Below, in pieces: positions 1-8,952 of a DNA stretch of 23,224 nucleotides; the first letter of the stretch is position 1; each line of letters starts with the position of its first letter. The notes beneath the pieces were generated by a model. The model was not told where the DNA came from. It searched no databases and saw only the letters and a program-made list of their open reading frames with translations. The translations under genes and the position numbers were made by a program. This stretch comes from Chromera velia (lineage: Eukaryota; Sar; Chromeraceae): positions 13,243-36,466 of the forward strand of contig JAHBMJ010000635.1 in NCBI GenBank assembly GCA_018398765.1, written 5' to 3'.

Positions 1-31
<31 letters not shown>

Positions 32-32
32 G

Positions 33-97
<65 letters not shown>

Positions 98-112
98 TTC
101 TGTCTGTCTGTG

Positions 113-143
<31 letters not shown>

Positions 144-284
144 GTGTCTGTCTGTCTGTGTGTCTGTCTGTCTGTCTGTCTGTCTGTGTGTCTGTCTGTG
201 TGTCTGTCTGTGTGTGTGTGTGTCTGTCTGTCTGTCTGTCTGTCTGTGTGTCTGTCTGTCTGTCTGTGTGTCTGTCTGTCTGTG

Positions 285-319
<35 letters not shown>

Positions 320-320
320 G

Positions 321-355
<35 letters not shown>

Positions 356-412
356 GTGTCTGTCTGTCTGTCTGTCTGTGTGTCTGTCTGTGTGTCTGTC
401 TGTGTGTCTGTC
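1..412. repeat. Interrupted TGTC/TCTG microsatellite
   Basis: The window opens inside a nearly pure tetranucleotide array of the unit TGTC. It is interrupted at irregular intervals by TGTG, with one TCTCTTTC variant near position 92-100, and decays at TCGGCCTGC near 412. The left end is cut by the window edge, so the true length is unknown. It lies immediately upstream of an exon that begins at 627 and is most likely intronic. The apparent long Cys/Leu/Ser/Val reading frames across it are translation of the repeat, not genes. Confidence 0.97.
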
Positions 413-626
413 GGCCTGCTTGCGATGCTTGGACCCTGTGTCTTGCTGTCCCAACCTGTGAGCTGGTCTTGCGATCCGACGCTTTCTTTTTCGCATGTTT
501 GTGCATGTGTGTATGACGTTGTGTGTGCTATCGTCGTCGTGCTCAAGACCAGCATGGCGTTTAATTGTCTCTCTCCAACTCCTGAAACTTTGCCTTTCGG
601 TTTGTCACCTGTCCGTTCGCTTGCAG

Positions 627-962
627 AGCGTCGTATGGGCGCACAGCACTCTGGACCAGAACGACGTTGTTGCCCACGCCGTGGTGGAGAACATCGAGAA
701 GAACGCAGGGGCGCTGTCCACAGCACCTCGGGACGGGGCCACCTTTCTTCCCTGGAACGAAGGCCTGCGCAAGGCCCCAAAGGGAGACGAACCTCAGCAG
801 CCTGGAGTCGGCAAACCCGTTCAGGACACTCTCGGCAAGGTTTTGAAGACTCAAGTATCAAGAGATCTCTCTGAATTGGGGGGCACACCCGCAAAGACGT
901 CATTCATCAGTCGAGGTAAAAAATTCCAACTGCTGCCGCAGGTGAAGATGGACACAAACTGA
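627..962 (+). CDS. 3'-terminal exon of a truncated gene; weak similarity to NSUN-type RNA m5C methyltransferase C-terminus
   Basis: An open frame follows a pyrimidine-rich tract and a TTGCAG acceptor ending at 626, and runs 111 codons to a TGA at 960-962. The upstream part lies in the repeat-bearing intron and beyond the window. The peptide starts SVVWAHSTLDQNDVVAHAVV and continues with an acidic/basic mixed segment (ENIEKNAGAL, then FLPWNEGLRKAPKG), ending in a hydrophilic tail rich in K, S and Q. The first 50 residues can be laid over the last strand and following helix of NSUN/RsmB RNA cytosine methyltransferases, where a strand leads into a Ser-Thr-Cys-Ser motif and then E-N-x-x-V-V. The motif's cysteine is absent here, so activity would be doubtful. 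What is seen is a non-repetitive coding-like frame with a good acceptor. The family assignment is inference and weak; it could equally be the end of an unrelated protein. Confidence 0.45.
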   Translation, partial: SVVWAHSTLDQNDVVAHAVVENIEKNAGALSTAPRDGATFLPWNEGLRKAPKGDEPQQPGVGKPVQDTLGKVLKTQVSRDLSELGGTPAKTSFISRGKKFQLLPQVKMDTN

Positions 963-1020
963 CAAGCGGCATATGGCGCAACGTACAGAACACTCTTTGC
1001 GCTCGGAGAGAAGAGAGAGC
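963..1020 (+). other. Probable start of the 3' untranslated region
   Basis: This is ordinary mixed-composition sequence between the TGA at 960-962 and the sharp drop into AT-rich DNA. No AATAAA lies close by. The first AATAAA-like strings on the plus strand come only after 1280, so the polyadenylation site cannot be fixed from the sequence. Confidence 0.3.
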
Positions 1021-2110
1021 TGAGCTCAATCAAAAACATATTTATATAATTAAAAATGAGAAATCAATAATTGTAATATAGACTCGGAGGCAAAACGTGG
1101 TTCATATTTTGAGTGATTATGGTTTGACATGCACTACAAAACCGCAAATATATATATCATCTATATATACAGATAAACATCTGCACATAAAAGTTTCCCG
1201 TATATATAGCGTCTCATAGTTTATTTATAAACGCAGTTGAAAAGCATATTCTGTTATATGAGGCGGAGACAAAAAGAAAAAATAAAGTACAGAAATGCAA
1301 AAATATATGAAAAAATACAAGAAAGTGGAGCAAGACGAAGAACTAGACAAAGAGAGGATAGAAAGCATTACATAATTTATATTCAAACTAAAGGAAGGGG
1401 AAAAGAAAGAAGAAAAGAGAGGATCAAAGAAAAAAAGATGAAACGGAGTAAAGGAGACCCAAGAGGGCGAAAAGATGGAATAAAGCCAAGAAAGTGAACA
1501 GATTCGACTAGAATCAGAATAAAACTAAGCACGCCGCAAAGACAGGACACTAGACATAGCAAAATAACTGAATGTAACGAGACAGAATAAAATCTAGGCT
1601 ATGTACATACAGTAGCAAAAAAAAAAGAATAGACATGTCGAATTTGTTTTTCTTTTTTTTTTTTTGTCTGGTAGTCAAATTCCAAGCAAACTTAGCAAAG
1701 GTAGGTTTTCTAGTTAGATGTGTTTTTGTCTAGTTTTTTGTTATATGTTTGGCACTTCCAATAAAATAATAATAAAAAAAAAAAAAGATTCGGCTTTTGA
1801 GCCGCTTCTCGAGATTTTTTTTTCTTTTTTTTTATCACTGTGCGTCGCCTAGAACAAAATACTGTAACACTGCAAGGTAGAGAGCTGGAACCTAGGCTGG
1901 AACAAAAGGAGTACTAATACATAAAAGGAGAAAAAATTGAAGAAAAAAAAAACGCGAAGAAACAGAATGAAGCAGAGGAAAGCGACGAGATTTATTGAAG
2001 AACTATGAAGAACGGGAAGGCGAAGAACGAGACGGAATGAAGCAGAGGAGCGCAAGCAGAGCGCAAACAGAATATGTTTCCAATCTATCTCATCGTTCTC
2101 ATTGATCTCC
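1020..2110. other. AT-rich island, no gene seen
   Basis: About 1.1 kb is visibly richer in A and T than anything else in the window. It has TATATA runs near 1140-1210, long A-rich purine stretches at 1260-1500 and 1900-2060, and poly-T and poly-A runs at 1650-1840. The short frames inside it are lysine/arginine/glutamate-rich or begin at non-ATG codons, as expected from A-rich purine sequence. An imperfect direct repeat of GAATGAAGCAGAGGA occurs near 1966 and 2035. It may be an old transposon or retroposed insert, a matrix-attachment-like region, or simple drift; none of these is proven. Confidence 0.6.
1774..1833. repeat. Poly-A / stem-loop / poly-T inverted structure
   Basis: A run of about 12 A residues ends at 1786. 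It is followed by a short stem-loop at 1791-1804 (CGGCT, loop TTTG, AGCCG), then CTTCTCGAGA and two T runs up to 1833. The A run and the T runs can pair as outer arms, giving a long hairpin about 60 bp across. AATAAA-type strings (CCAATAAAATAATAAT) sit just before the A run, as at the 3' end of a polyadenylated transcript. A retroposed cDNA or SINE-like end is possible. Confidence 0.5.
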
Positions 2111-2699
2111 ACCTAGATCGATCTCCACTCGACATCAAGACGCAGAAGCAAGAATTGATCTCTCATTCAACCACTGGCAACTTCAAGTTGATGCCCCGGG
2201 GGCCCTTTTTTACTTGTTCCCTCCCCAGGCGCCACATGCCTCCAAGGACATTAATTCAAATTAGAACAGCGTGCAGAGTCAGACTGTGTTACAGACTTCG
2301 ACTGGCTGTTTTCAAAGAAGCTCCCGTCTGCGTACGCCGCGTTGGCACTGCGTGACCTTCTGCCAGTTTCAAGCAATTAAACAGAGTTTTGTGCTGCGTG
2401 CTTTTGTTGTTTCTCTAGGAAAGCTGTATGGATGCATTCAAAGCTGCGAGGAAATTCGCGAGGACCAATGTGACGTTCTTTTCACTCCCCCCCTCCATGC
2501 CCATGCATCAACTAACGGGGATTCGCGTTGGGAACACAAAATACTGCGATCGTGCACAAGAGCCAACCAACCAACCAATCAATCAATCATTGAGAAAAAA
2601 AAAAGTGGTGAGGTTTAGATAGTGAATATTTGCACAAGACAGAATGCGAAGGAGTGAAATTTGATTTCCTTTCTCTGGTTCTTTGTTTGCTTGCTTCTC
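2111..2699. other. Intergenic sequence without recognisable genes
   Basis: Base composition returns to intermediate GC. There is a short GC palindrome followed by T residues at 2193-2211 (GCCCCGGGGGC) and a short AACC/AATC tetranucleotide run at 2563-2591. The small open frames here have no splice context or recognisable domain. No gene is supported. Confidence 0.5.
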
Positions 2700-2741
2700 C
2701 CCTTCCTTCCTTCCTTCCTTCCTTCCTTCGTTGCTTTCTTG

Positions 2742-2774
<33 letters not shown>

Positions 2775-2816
2775 TTTCTTTCGTTCTTTGTTTGTTTGTT
2801 TGTTTGTTTGTTTCTT
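2700..2816. repeat. Compound TTCC / TTTC / TTTG microsatellite
   Basis: Three adjacent pyrimidine-rich tetranucleotide arrays are present: TTCC to about 2729, TTTC to about 2785, then TTTG to about 2812. Single-base changes separate the blocks, suggesting stepwise mutation of one ancestral array. Hydrophobic peptide frames across it are repeat translation. Confidence 0.95.
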
Positions 2817-3044
2817 TGATCTTTATGTTCTATTTTCGTCCCTTTCTCTTCTGTTTTGCTCTACCGTACTTGAGGCAGAAAGTCCCCTTTCGCCTTTAAT
2901 TCGTTCGCCCAGTGATTCGTTCATACATGCATCCATGCATTCCCCTTGATTGACTGATTGCTGGCTGCTCTCCCGCCCCCTTCCGTTGTCTATCGGTAGA
3001 TCTGGAAGATCCATCCGAGCAAGTAAGTGCGGCTTCAAGCAGAC

Positions 3045-3077
3045 GATTGATTGATTGATTGATTGATTTATTGATTG
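3045..3077. repeat. TTGA tetranucleotide repeat
   Basis: About eight near-perfect copies of TTGA are present, with one TTTA variant near the right end. Confidence 0.95.
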
Positions 3078-3264
3078 TGTACGCATTGATGTGGTGAGTG
3101 CCTCTCGGGGTTGGGGCTCTGTGGGCCGATCGTGCAATGCAGAAAGAAGCTTGCAAGCGGGAGGACGAAAAGGAAGGAAAGTGAGGAAGCTTCAGGAACT
3201 CCAAGCAAGAAGAAGAAGAAAAGAAAAGAAGAAAGAAGATGAATGAATCAAAGTCACCACTCAC

Positions 3265-3316
3265 TCACACATTCACTCGTTCATTCATTCATCCATGCAT
3301 TCATCATCATCCATTC
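3265..3316. repeat. Imperfect CATT/CATC repeat
   Basis: A degenerate tetranucleotide run of CATT, CACT and CATC units, ending in CATCATCATCC. It is non-coding in appearance. Confidence 0.85.
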
Positions 3317-3634
3317 TGTCACTGTACTTCTTTTCTATGTGTTTTTTTTTTCCTTCCTTGCTGCCCCCCTCCCTTCCTTCCGTGCATCTGCCACTGTCAC
3401 GTGGTCCCTCTCTCCATTCGCTTCTCTGTTTGTTTGTTCGCTGATTCATGCATACATCAATCGATGCATGATTGGAGCCCCCCTTCCATGGACAGAATCA
3501 ACAGCTACACGACAGCAGCGGCACGTCGAGCCAGCGCCTGCCAGGCATTTATTCTCTCTGCGCAGGCGCGTGCGTCATTCCCTTTTCTTCAATTGATTCT
3601 CTCACTAAAATAAAGTCCTAAACAAAGTCCTCAA

Positions 3635-6600
3635 TCAATTTCGCACTCGAGCCAGCCAATTGGACATCCTCTGTATCCGCACAGGCTTGTGCATCATACC
3701 GGCTGCCCCTGCCTCCACAAAGCGCCTCTCAACTTCGTCGCTTGTGTCTGCAGTGCAACCGAGAATGAGGGGAGGTTGCTGGATCTTCAGGACGGAGTTG
3801 CCGTCTCCACCTGACGGCTCTTCCTTTTCCTTTTGCTTTTCTTTGGAGGCTTCTTCTTGCCCTTCAGTACCGGGATGCGACTTTCGTGAGGCTCCCGGGC
3901 CCTCAATCGACGGTAAAGTCCGTCTGCTCGTCTTGGTGCTTGCCCAACTGACCGCCTCTTTCCCCTCCCCTCTCAAATTCCCTACAAGGTCTGACTGCCC
4001 CTCTTGCCCTGGTGTTCCAGACGAATTTTTCGTTGCAGCAGGTGTTTTCGGCTTCTCCGTCTCTGTCTGTCGAAAGTGGGCGACAATCGCCTTCGTGGCG
4101 GAGGGACCGTCCATGTCCCCCATGTTGTTGTCCATCAAAATCAATCGGTACCTGGAAGCAAGCAGAATTAATCGCGTGCAGGCAGGCAGGCAACAAGTAT
4201 TGAATGTCACATGTTTCATTCAAGTGCGGCAGCAAACTCAGGCAAGCAAGCAAGCGACAAACATTCCCACATGTAGGAATGTACGAATGCGTGAATGACT
4301 GGCGATTCTATTCCTCCGCTTAATTCCGATTCTGATCTTCCGTGCACTGGTCGACTGAAGACTGCACAGCAAAGCTGCATTCAGACCATTGCAAATGCAA
4401 TCGAGGAGAGAGGCGACATAGACCGGAACCACAGAATCTTGCTGGCCTGCCCACGAGAAATGCTGCTGTCTTTATCCATGCATGTCATCGGAATAGGTCC
4501 AGAGCACCTCGCTCTTCTCTGTTTGACACCAACGCCTCAATCACCGCAATGGAAAGAGCAGACAGATGCAATTCAGTGAGAATGAAGCCATTTGAATAAT
4601 TCAGCGAATCCCCAAGCACACTCGCTTAATTGTACCTTTTTTCGTGTTTGACGATCATCTCGACAGCGTCCTTGCCATCAGGCGCCGTCTCGACTGAGTA
4701 TCCCATTCTCCTCACTGCAGCTTCTGAAGCCATCAGACAAAAGTGGTCGTCATCAACAACCAACACGTCTGCAGTGTACGTGTACGCACTGGGAGAACTG
4801 GACGGAGACCCAGAACAAGCAAACGCTGGCTGGATTTCCCTCTGCCCATCCTTCTGGTTCCCGCACTTGAATGAAGGACGTGCACTGGATTTTGGGACAG
4901 ACGGACCAGGCCCCCCTTCCTTCTCCTCGGCTGTCTGGTCTTGCCCCTTCCCTGATTCCCACTCCTCATGTAGGGGCTCATAATCCATGGCTCTTATACG
5001 TCTCGCTGGTGTTGTGTCTGTTCTCAAGAGGCGGGAAGTGACTGAGGGTGTTCGGGGGGGAACCTTGGGGCATTCTAAAGGCTGTGATTCCGATCGGACG
5101 AGGGGCAGTAAAATCTGAAAGTAAAACTCACTCCCCAAGCCCCTGCCCTCGCTCTCTGCTCCTATCTGCCCACCCCCATGAGCCTTCACGAAAGAGCTGC
5201 AAATACAGAGACCTAAGCCTGTGCCCCCCCCATTCTGCAGCTCTCCTGCTCTGATCTGTGAGTACGGAAGAAACAACTTGCTTTTGTCTTCTGCACTCAG
5301 ACCGGGGCCTGTGTCTTTGACTGTGACTCGCAGAACGACCCATCTGAGTCCCTTCGAACGCACAGTCAGGGACTGCTCCTTCTGCTCAGAGGAGGCCTCA
5401 TTTGTCGTCTGGCCTCCCTCCATCCCCTCTGCTTCTGCCTCCATTTCGCTGAGCTCCCTCATTGCCACTCTCCACTGTCTTTGGGTTGCCATCATGTCCT
5501 CCGTCTCTTTTGTGCCCATACCGGGGCTGCTCTCCACACGCTCCCCCCTCTCTCTGGTCTCTGTAAAATCGACTTCCTCCTTGTCGGCCTGCAGGGTAGC
5601 ACTTAGAATGTGGTCCAGCTGCTGATGCTCTAGGGGCGTGGGTGCGCGTATCTGCGTCTCCACCGAGATCTCGCCCTCCTTGGTGAACTTCCGGGCGTTT
5701 CCCACGAAGTTGTCTATCACCTGAAGGAATGAAACAGAGAGGAGTGCAGTGGAAGGAGAGGAACGGACGTTGGGTGAGTGAGAGGTCGGAATGGCTACTA
5801 ACAAACTTGTGGGGAGGAGACACACACACACACACACGCGTGCGCGCACACACAGGGCTGGAAGTCTCAAACAGGTAGAGCAGGTGAAGGCACGCGCATA
5901 AAAAAGCAAAAACTCTCCAACACATGATAAGTCTGCCACAGAGACTTCAGTGCAAAGTCCTTTTTTTCATCAAATCAGCAATGCAGAAGAATTGTAGAAC
6001 ACGAGCTTCTGTTGCTTCAGTCTAAAGGAGAACAACCAACCGTGTTCGTTTCAAAACGCCAGCAGTCCATGCACGCACACACGCACGCACCTGTTCGAGC
6101 CTTGAGAAGTCAGCCACGCCAAAGGGACGTGCGCGAAGGAGCGCCTCCACCTCTGGGTCTGCCACTTCCCACCTCGACTTCATCTCAACCCCTCTTCCAG
6201 TGGTGTGTCCCTGCCCGTGCACGAGGACCCGTTGCTTCTCAACGACGTCCTCCGCCCACAGCTGCACGTCCTGAGAAGCGAATGCGAAAGAGAAACCCCC
6301 CTTGTCAAGCTTCTCCAACTGCACGTGAATGATGCAGTACAGCAAATTCAGAGGAGAATTAAGGGAAGAAGACAGGAAAGAAACTCAAGTTTTGCCACGT
6401 TAAAGATGGCGAGACAAGGTCTCTTCTGCCTGATGTCTCCATGCATCGATCGATCTGCAAAGCAAAGCAGGATGATAAAGCAGGATGATGAGTTGAAAAC
6501 AACTCGGGCAAATTTCTCACAAAGAACAAGAACGATCTGAATGTTTTCATTTTCCAGGAAAGCGAAACCGAAATAGAAGTGAAAAGACACAAGCTTCAAC

Positions 6601-8326
6601 CCCAAAAAAGAGCAAAGGGAGAAACAAGAGAACAGGAGAGAAACACATGTAGAAAGCAAGGAGAGAGGACACCACACCAACCTGCAGAACATCGTCGCAG
6701 ACCCCTCTCATCTTGTCGAACTGCCCTCGGAGGACCCCCGTCAGAATGAGCAGTCTGGCGGTCTCCTTCTGCACACACACGTGCAGAGACCCCGCATTAC
6801 CCAGAGCTGCTGCTGCCAGGTCAGAGAGGATGCCTCGGAATTCGACCAACAGCAACGCGGCCCCGGAAAGCGGATTCCGAAGTTCGTGCATCACGTAGGA
6901 GAGGAACCTCGTCTTCTGCATTTCTGCCTTCTGTCTCCTCTGCACTTCCGTGAAAACTGCAGTCAGGGTCCTTTCCACCAAGTGTCGCTGTGCCCCCGCC
7001 AGGGTGGCCGCAACGATGGGGAAGATCAACTTGAGGGAAAGAGGGAGGCCGGAGGGGCTACAGGCGATGAACTGCAACCCGTCTATGACGTTGAGGACCC
7101 AAAAATGAAAGGGCGAGTAGTGCATCGGGATGAGCAGCAGCTTATTCCAGAGAGCTGCATGTCATTGAGGAGCAATCGGAGAAAGAGAACGGGCAAAAAG
7201 ACTGAATCAAGCGGGAGGGATTTTATAAACTCGGCAGTTCAAAAGATGCACGCGCAGGCAGGGAGAGACAAGACGACAGTCCGGTTGGGAGACGGCATGC
7301 AGATTCGTCGTCAAAGAAGTAGACACGCACTCATGCAGGAAGGGAAACATGCATGAGGTATGGGCACGCAGAAGGATTTGAGCACGAGAAGCGAAGCGAA
7401 GTCAAGACAAGGAAGTGAATGTGACGGGAAGAACGTATGAGGCAATGCAAGAAAATCCAGGGAACCCCGGGGGGGGGAAAGATTTAGTTTTTGTACGACT
7501 TCAGAAGCAAATTTGAACGCTAGCAAGGGAGGGGCAGGAAACCAGGTCCAGCAAGTTCGGTCCATGTGGGCACTGGCACGCAGCCGAGTAGGTGGGCAAA
7601 GAGGCATGAAAACTAAAAAAGTGATGCCAAACTGAGGAAAAAAAAAAAAAAAACAGGCAACCATTGCTTACAGAAAATTCCGTGCCGAAAAAGAAGCAGT
7701 CCCTCTGGAGCGTCCCGTGTGGTGTACATCATCACGCCCCCACAGAGCATGGTCATGAGCATGGTCACCACGCTTCTTGTTTCAATCTGCTTGTCGCCCA
7801 TTCTCTTCCTGGCAATGGCCACAGGGCAAAAAGCCAAGTAAAGAAGGGCGACGTAGGATGTGCGGATGAGAAAGCCCCTGAAGGCGATGACCCCCCCGAC
7901 GAAGAGGCAAAAGTTGAAGAGCTGAAAGCTGTAGAACCATTTTTGTGTGTTCACCGAAAGATAATGGCACTGCAGGACATGTACGAACAGCAGCAATGCA
8001 AACAACGGCACATATATATAAAGGTCAGTCAGTCTGGCGATGCGTGAATGTAAAAAGGCCCTGACAGGCCGGAGGAACAGCTTAAGTTTTGCGGGAAGGT
8101 AGGCGAGAATGTGTATACATGAGTGAAAAGGCGAGCGAATTGACGGACCGGCGCACACCAGGTCTACGTGACTAAAGATTACACTCGGAAGTATACAACA
8201 GGTTTGCATGTAAATAATACATATATGTCTATATGCAGCCTGTTCTCACCGAACCTGCATGGATAGATGATTGGTGCGGAACTCTGAAAACGTTTCCTCG
8301 TGCATGGCTGTCCTTCGATTGCTCAT
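3635..8326 (-). CDS. Membrane-bound hybrid sensor histidine kinase with C-terminal receiver domain (six exons)
   Basis: Modelled exons on the minus strand are 8326-8250, 8060-7672, 7154-6682, 6318-6091, 5720-4636 and 4151-3635, giving 922 aa plus TGA. Every junction is GT-AG and phase-compatible (2, 1, 0, 0, 2), which strongly supports the joins. Residues 27-210 hold about five or six hydrophobic membrane segments (near 39-57, 71-88, 93-109, 122-139, 155-180 and 196-210) and no recognised ligand domain. HisKA has the H-box FLSYVMHELRNP with phospho-accepting His245. The HATPase domain has the N-box DNFVGNARKFT (392-402), G1 DTGPG (525-529), an F-box-like LFLPYSQI and G2 GGTGLGL (554-560). The receiver has the acidic DDD (712-714), phospho-accepting Asp758 in LILMDNNMGDMDG, Thr884 and Lys906 in HKPV. 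By family knowledge the protein autophosphorylates at His and passes phosphate to its own Asp, then to an HPt partner. Hydrophilic insertions of about 90 residues lie at 416-512 and 780-870. The start is the first good ATG; an earlier exon is possible. Confidence 0.88.
4152..4635 (-). other. Intron 5 of the histidine kinase gene
   Basis: On the minus strand it opens GTACAA at 4635 and closes TTCCAG at 4152. It splits the receiver domain between the acidic Asp cluster and the phospho-accepting Asp758, and the arginine codon at the junction is restored exactly (AG plus G). Its ends share AGGTAC, so the exact cut could slide by a few bases without changing the protein much. Confidence 0.8.
5721..6090 (-). 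other. Intron 4 of the histidine kinase gene
   Basis: It opens GTGCGT at 6090 and closes CCTTCAG at 5721, in phase 0, directly before the N-box of the ATPase domain. It contains the CA/CG alternating tract described separately. Confidence 0.85.
5820..5854. repeat. Alternating purine-pyrimidine tract (CA)n-CGCGTGCGCGC-(CA)n
   Basis: An ACAC array, then a CGCGTGCGCG core, then a short ACAC array form roughly 35 bp of uninterrupted alternating purine and pyrimidine. Such sequence favours left-handed Z-DNA under negative supercoiling. It lies in kinase intron 4, about 100 bp from its acceptor. Confidence 0.85.
6319..6681 (-). other. Intron 3 of the histidine kinase gene
   Basis: It opens GTTGGT at 6681 and closes GTGCAG at 6319, in phase 0, between the HisKA helices and the linker to the ATPase domain. 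It is purine-rich on the plus strand and shows no other feature. Confidence 0.82.
7155..7671 (-). other. Intron 2 of the histidine kinase gene
   Basis: It opens GTAAGC at 7671 and closes CATGCAG at 7155. The split serine codon (T plus CT) is restored. It contains a 16-17 base poly-A (plus strand) at about 7637-7653 and a C4G9-type run near 7466-7478, both prone to slippage. Confidence 0.85.
8061..8249 (-). other. Intron 1 of the histidine kinase gene
   Basis: It opens GTGAGA at 8249 and closes CTGTCAG at 8061, and restores a split arginine codon (CG plus G). At 189 bp it is the shortest intron seen in the window. Confidence 0.8.
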
Positions 8327-8575
8327 GTTGACAAAGACGTCTGTAAACGGGGGACTGCGTCTATAGGGCAGATCGCTTTTCTTTTGACTTGCACCAACTC
8401 TGTGTGCTTTCAGCTTACGGGCTGTACGGGTACCAACTCTTTTCAGCCGAGGCTTGCGACGGTGCACGAAACAGTGTGGTATTGCTTGACAGAATTCAAT
8501 TTTGTAGTTGTCTACATAGAAGCAGAACGCAGTGCTCCTTCAGCAGACTGCAAGCCTGCAGTGACACGTAACCTC

Positions 8576-8694
8576 TGCATGCATGCATGCAACCGGCCCG
8601 GATTCTCCGGCACGCGGGTCCGCGTCCGGCCCGCGGCGCGGTCCGGAATTGAGTGACGTGGCATGCATTGGTCGATTCTTCCCCCCCATGCATG
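8576..8694. promoter_or_regulatory. Cluster of GCATGC / ATGCAT palindromes
   Basis: A perfect 16-bp palindrome TGCATGCATGCATGCA is at 8576-8591, GCATGC at 8661-8666 and CATGCATG at 8687-8694. In Apicomplexa, TGCATGC-type palindromes are binding sites of AP2-family transcription factors. If this organism is a relative, these are plausible operators for the divergent pair. Similar strings elsewhere in the window lower the specificity. Confidence 0.4.
8606..8646. repeat. GC-rich island with inverted repeats
   Basis: A very GC-rich stretch with many CpG dinucleotides includes the perfect inverted repeat CGCGG-GT-CCGCG at 8613-8624 and an imperfect palindrome TCCGGCCC...GGTCCGGA around 8625-8647. 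It contrasts sharply with the flanks and lies between the two divergent genes. Confidence 0.6.
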
Positions 8695-8952
8695 GCTTTA
8701 ATTCGAGGCAAATCGTGGCAATTATTGGTACATATGGTGAGTCCATTGCTGAACTGTTCTTGAGTCCTCGGTCAGTTTGAGGAGGTGTGTAGGATGTCCT
8801 GTGTGGAAGGAGAACTTCCTAACTTCTGAGGCACAGCGTTGAGTTGGGTGAAACTGTCTTTGCTTAGCTTCATTCTGTCATCTTTTATCGGTCAGTCTTT
8901 TGGGAGGCAGGTTGAAGTGAAAAAGTTGTCTGAAGAGTACTAGAGAAACACA

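Larger units (their letters stand above)
2817..3634. other. Intergenic region downstream of the minus-strand kinase gene
   Basis: This 0.8 kb lies beyond the kinase stop codon and should hold its 3' untranslated region on the minus strand. It contains a TTGA array (3045-3077), an imperfect CATT array (3265-3316) and several ATGCATC-type strings. No coding exon with a domain or credible splice pattern was found. Confidence 0.5.
8327..8952. promoter_or_regulatory. Divergent intergenic region, probable bidirectional promoter
   Basis: About 0.6 kb separates the minus-strand kinase start (ATG at 8326-8324) from the first in-frame ATG of the plus-strand HMG-like gene (8953). It holds a GC-rich island, several TGCATGC-type palindromes and a TGACGTG string (8654-8660). 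No clear TATA box is visible. Part of it could instead be 5' untranslated or upstream exon sequence: an acceptor-like CCCCGTTTACAG lies just 5' of the kinase ATG. Confidence 0.45.

Noticed and set aside
1..874. Long Cys/Leu/Ser/Val-rich open frames on the plus strand
   Set aside because: They are translation of the TGTC microsatellite, open in several frames at once, and do not imply a protein.
1258..1497. Lys/Arg/Glu-rich frame in the AT-rich island
   Set aside because: It arises from A-rich purine sequence, has no domain and no splice context, and the longer version begins at a non-ATG codon.
3660..4298. Plus-strand frame opposite the last kinase exon
   Set aside because: It is the antisense shadow of the receiver-domain exon, which has clear family motifs on the minus strand.
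8327..8467. N-terminal extension of the kinase to position 8467
   Set aside because: The codon there is GTG rather than ATG, and an acceptor-like CAG lies between it and the ATG at 8326, so the shorter start was preferred.
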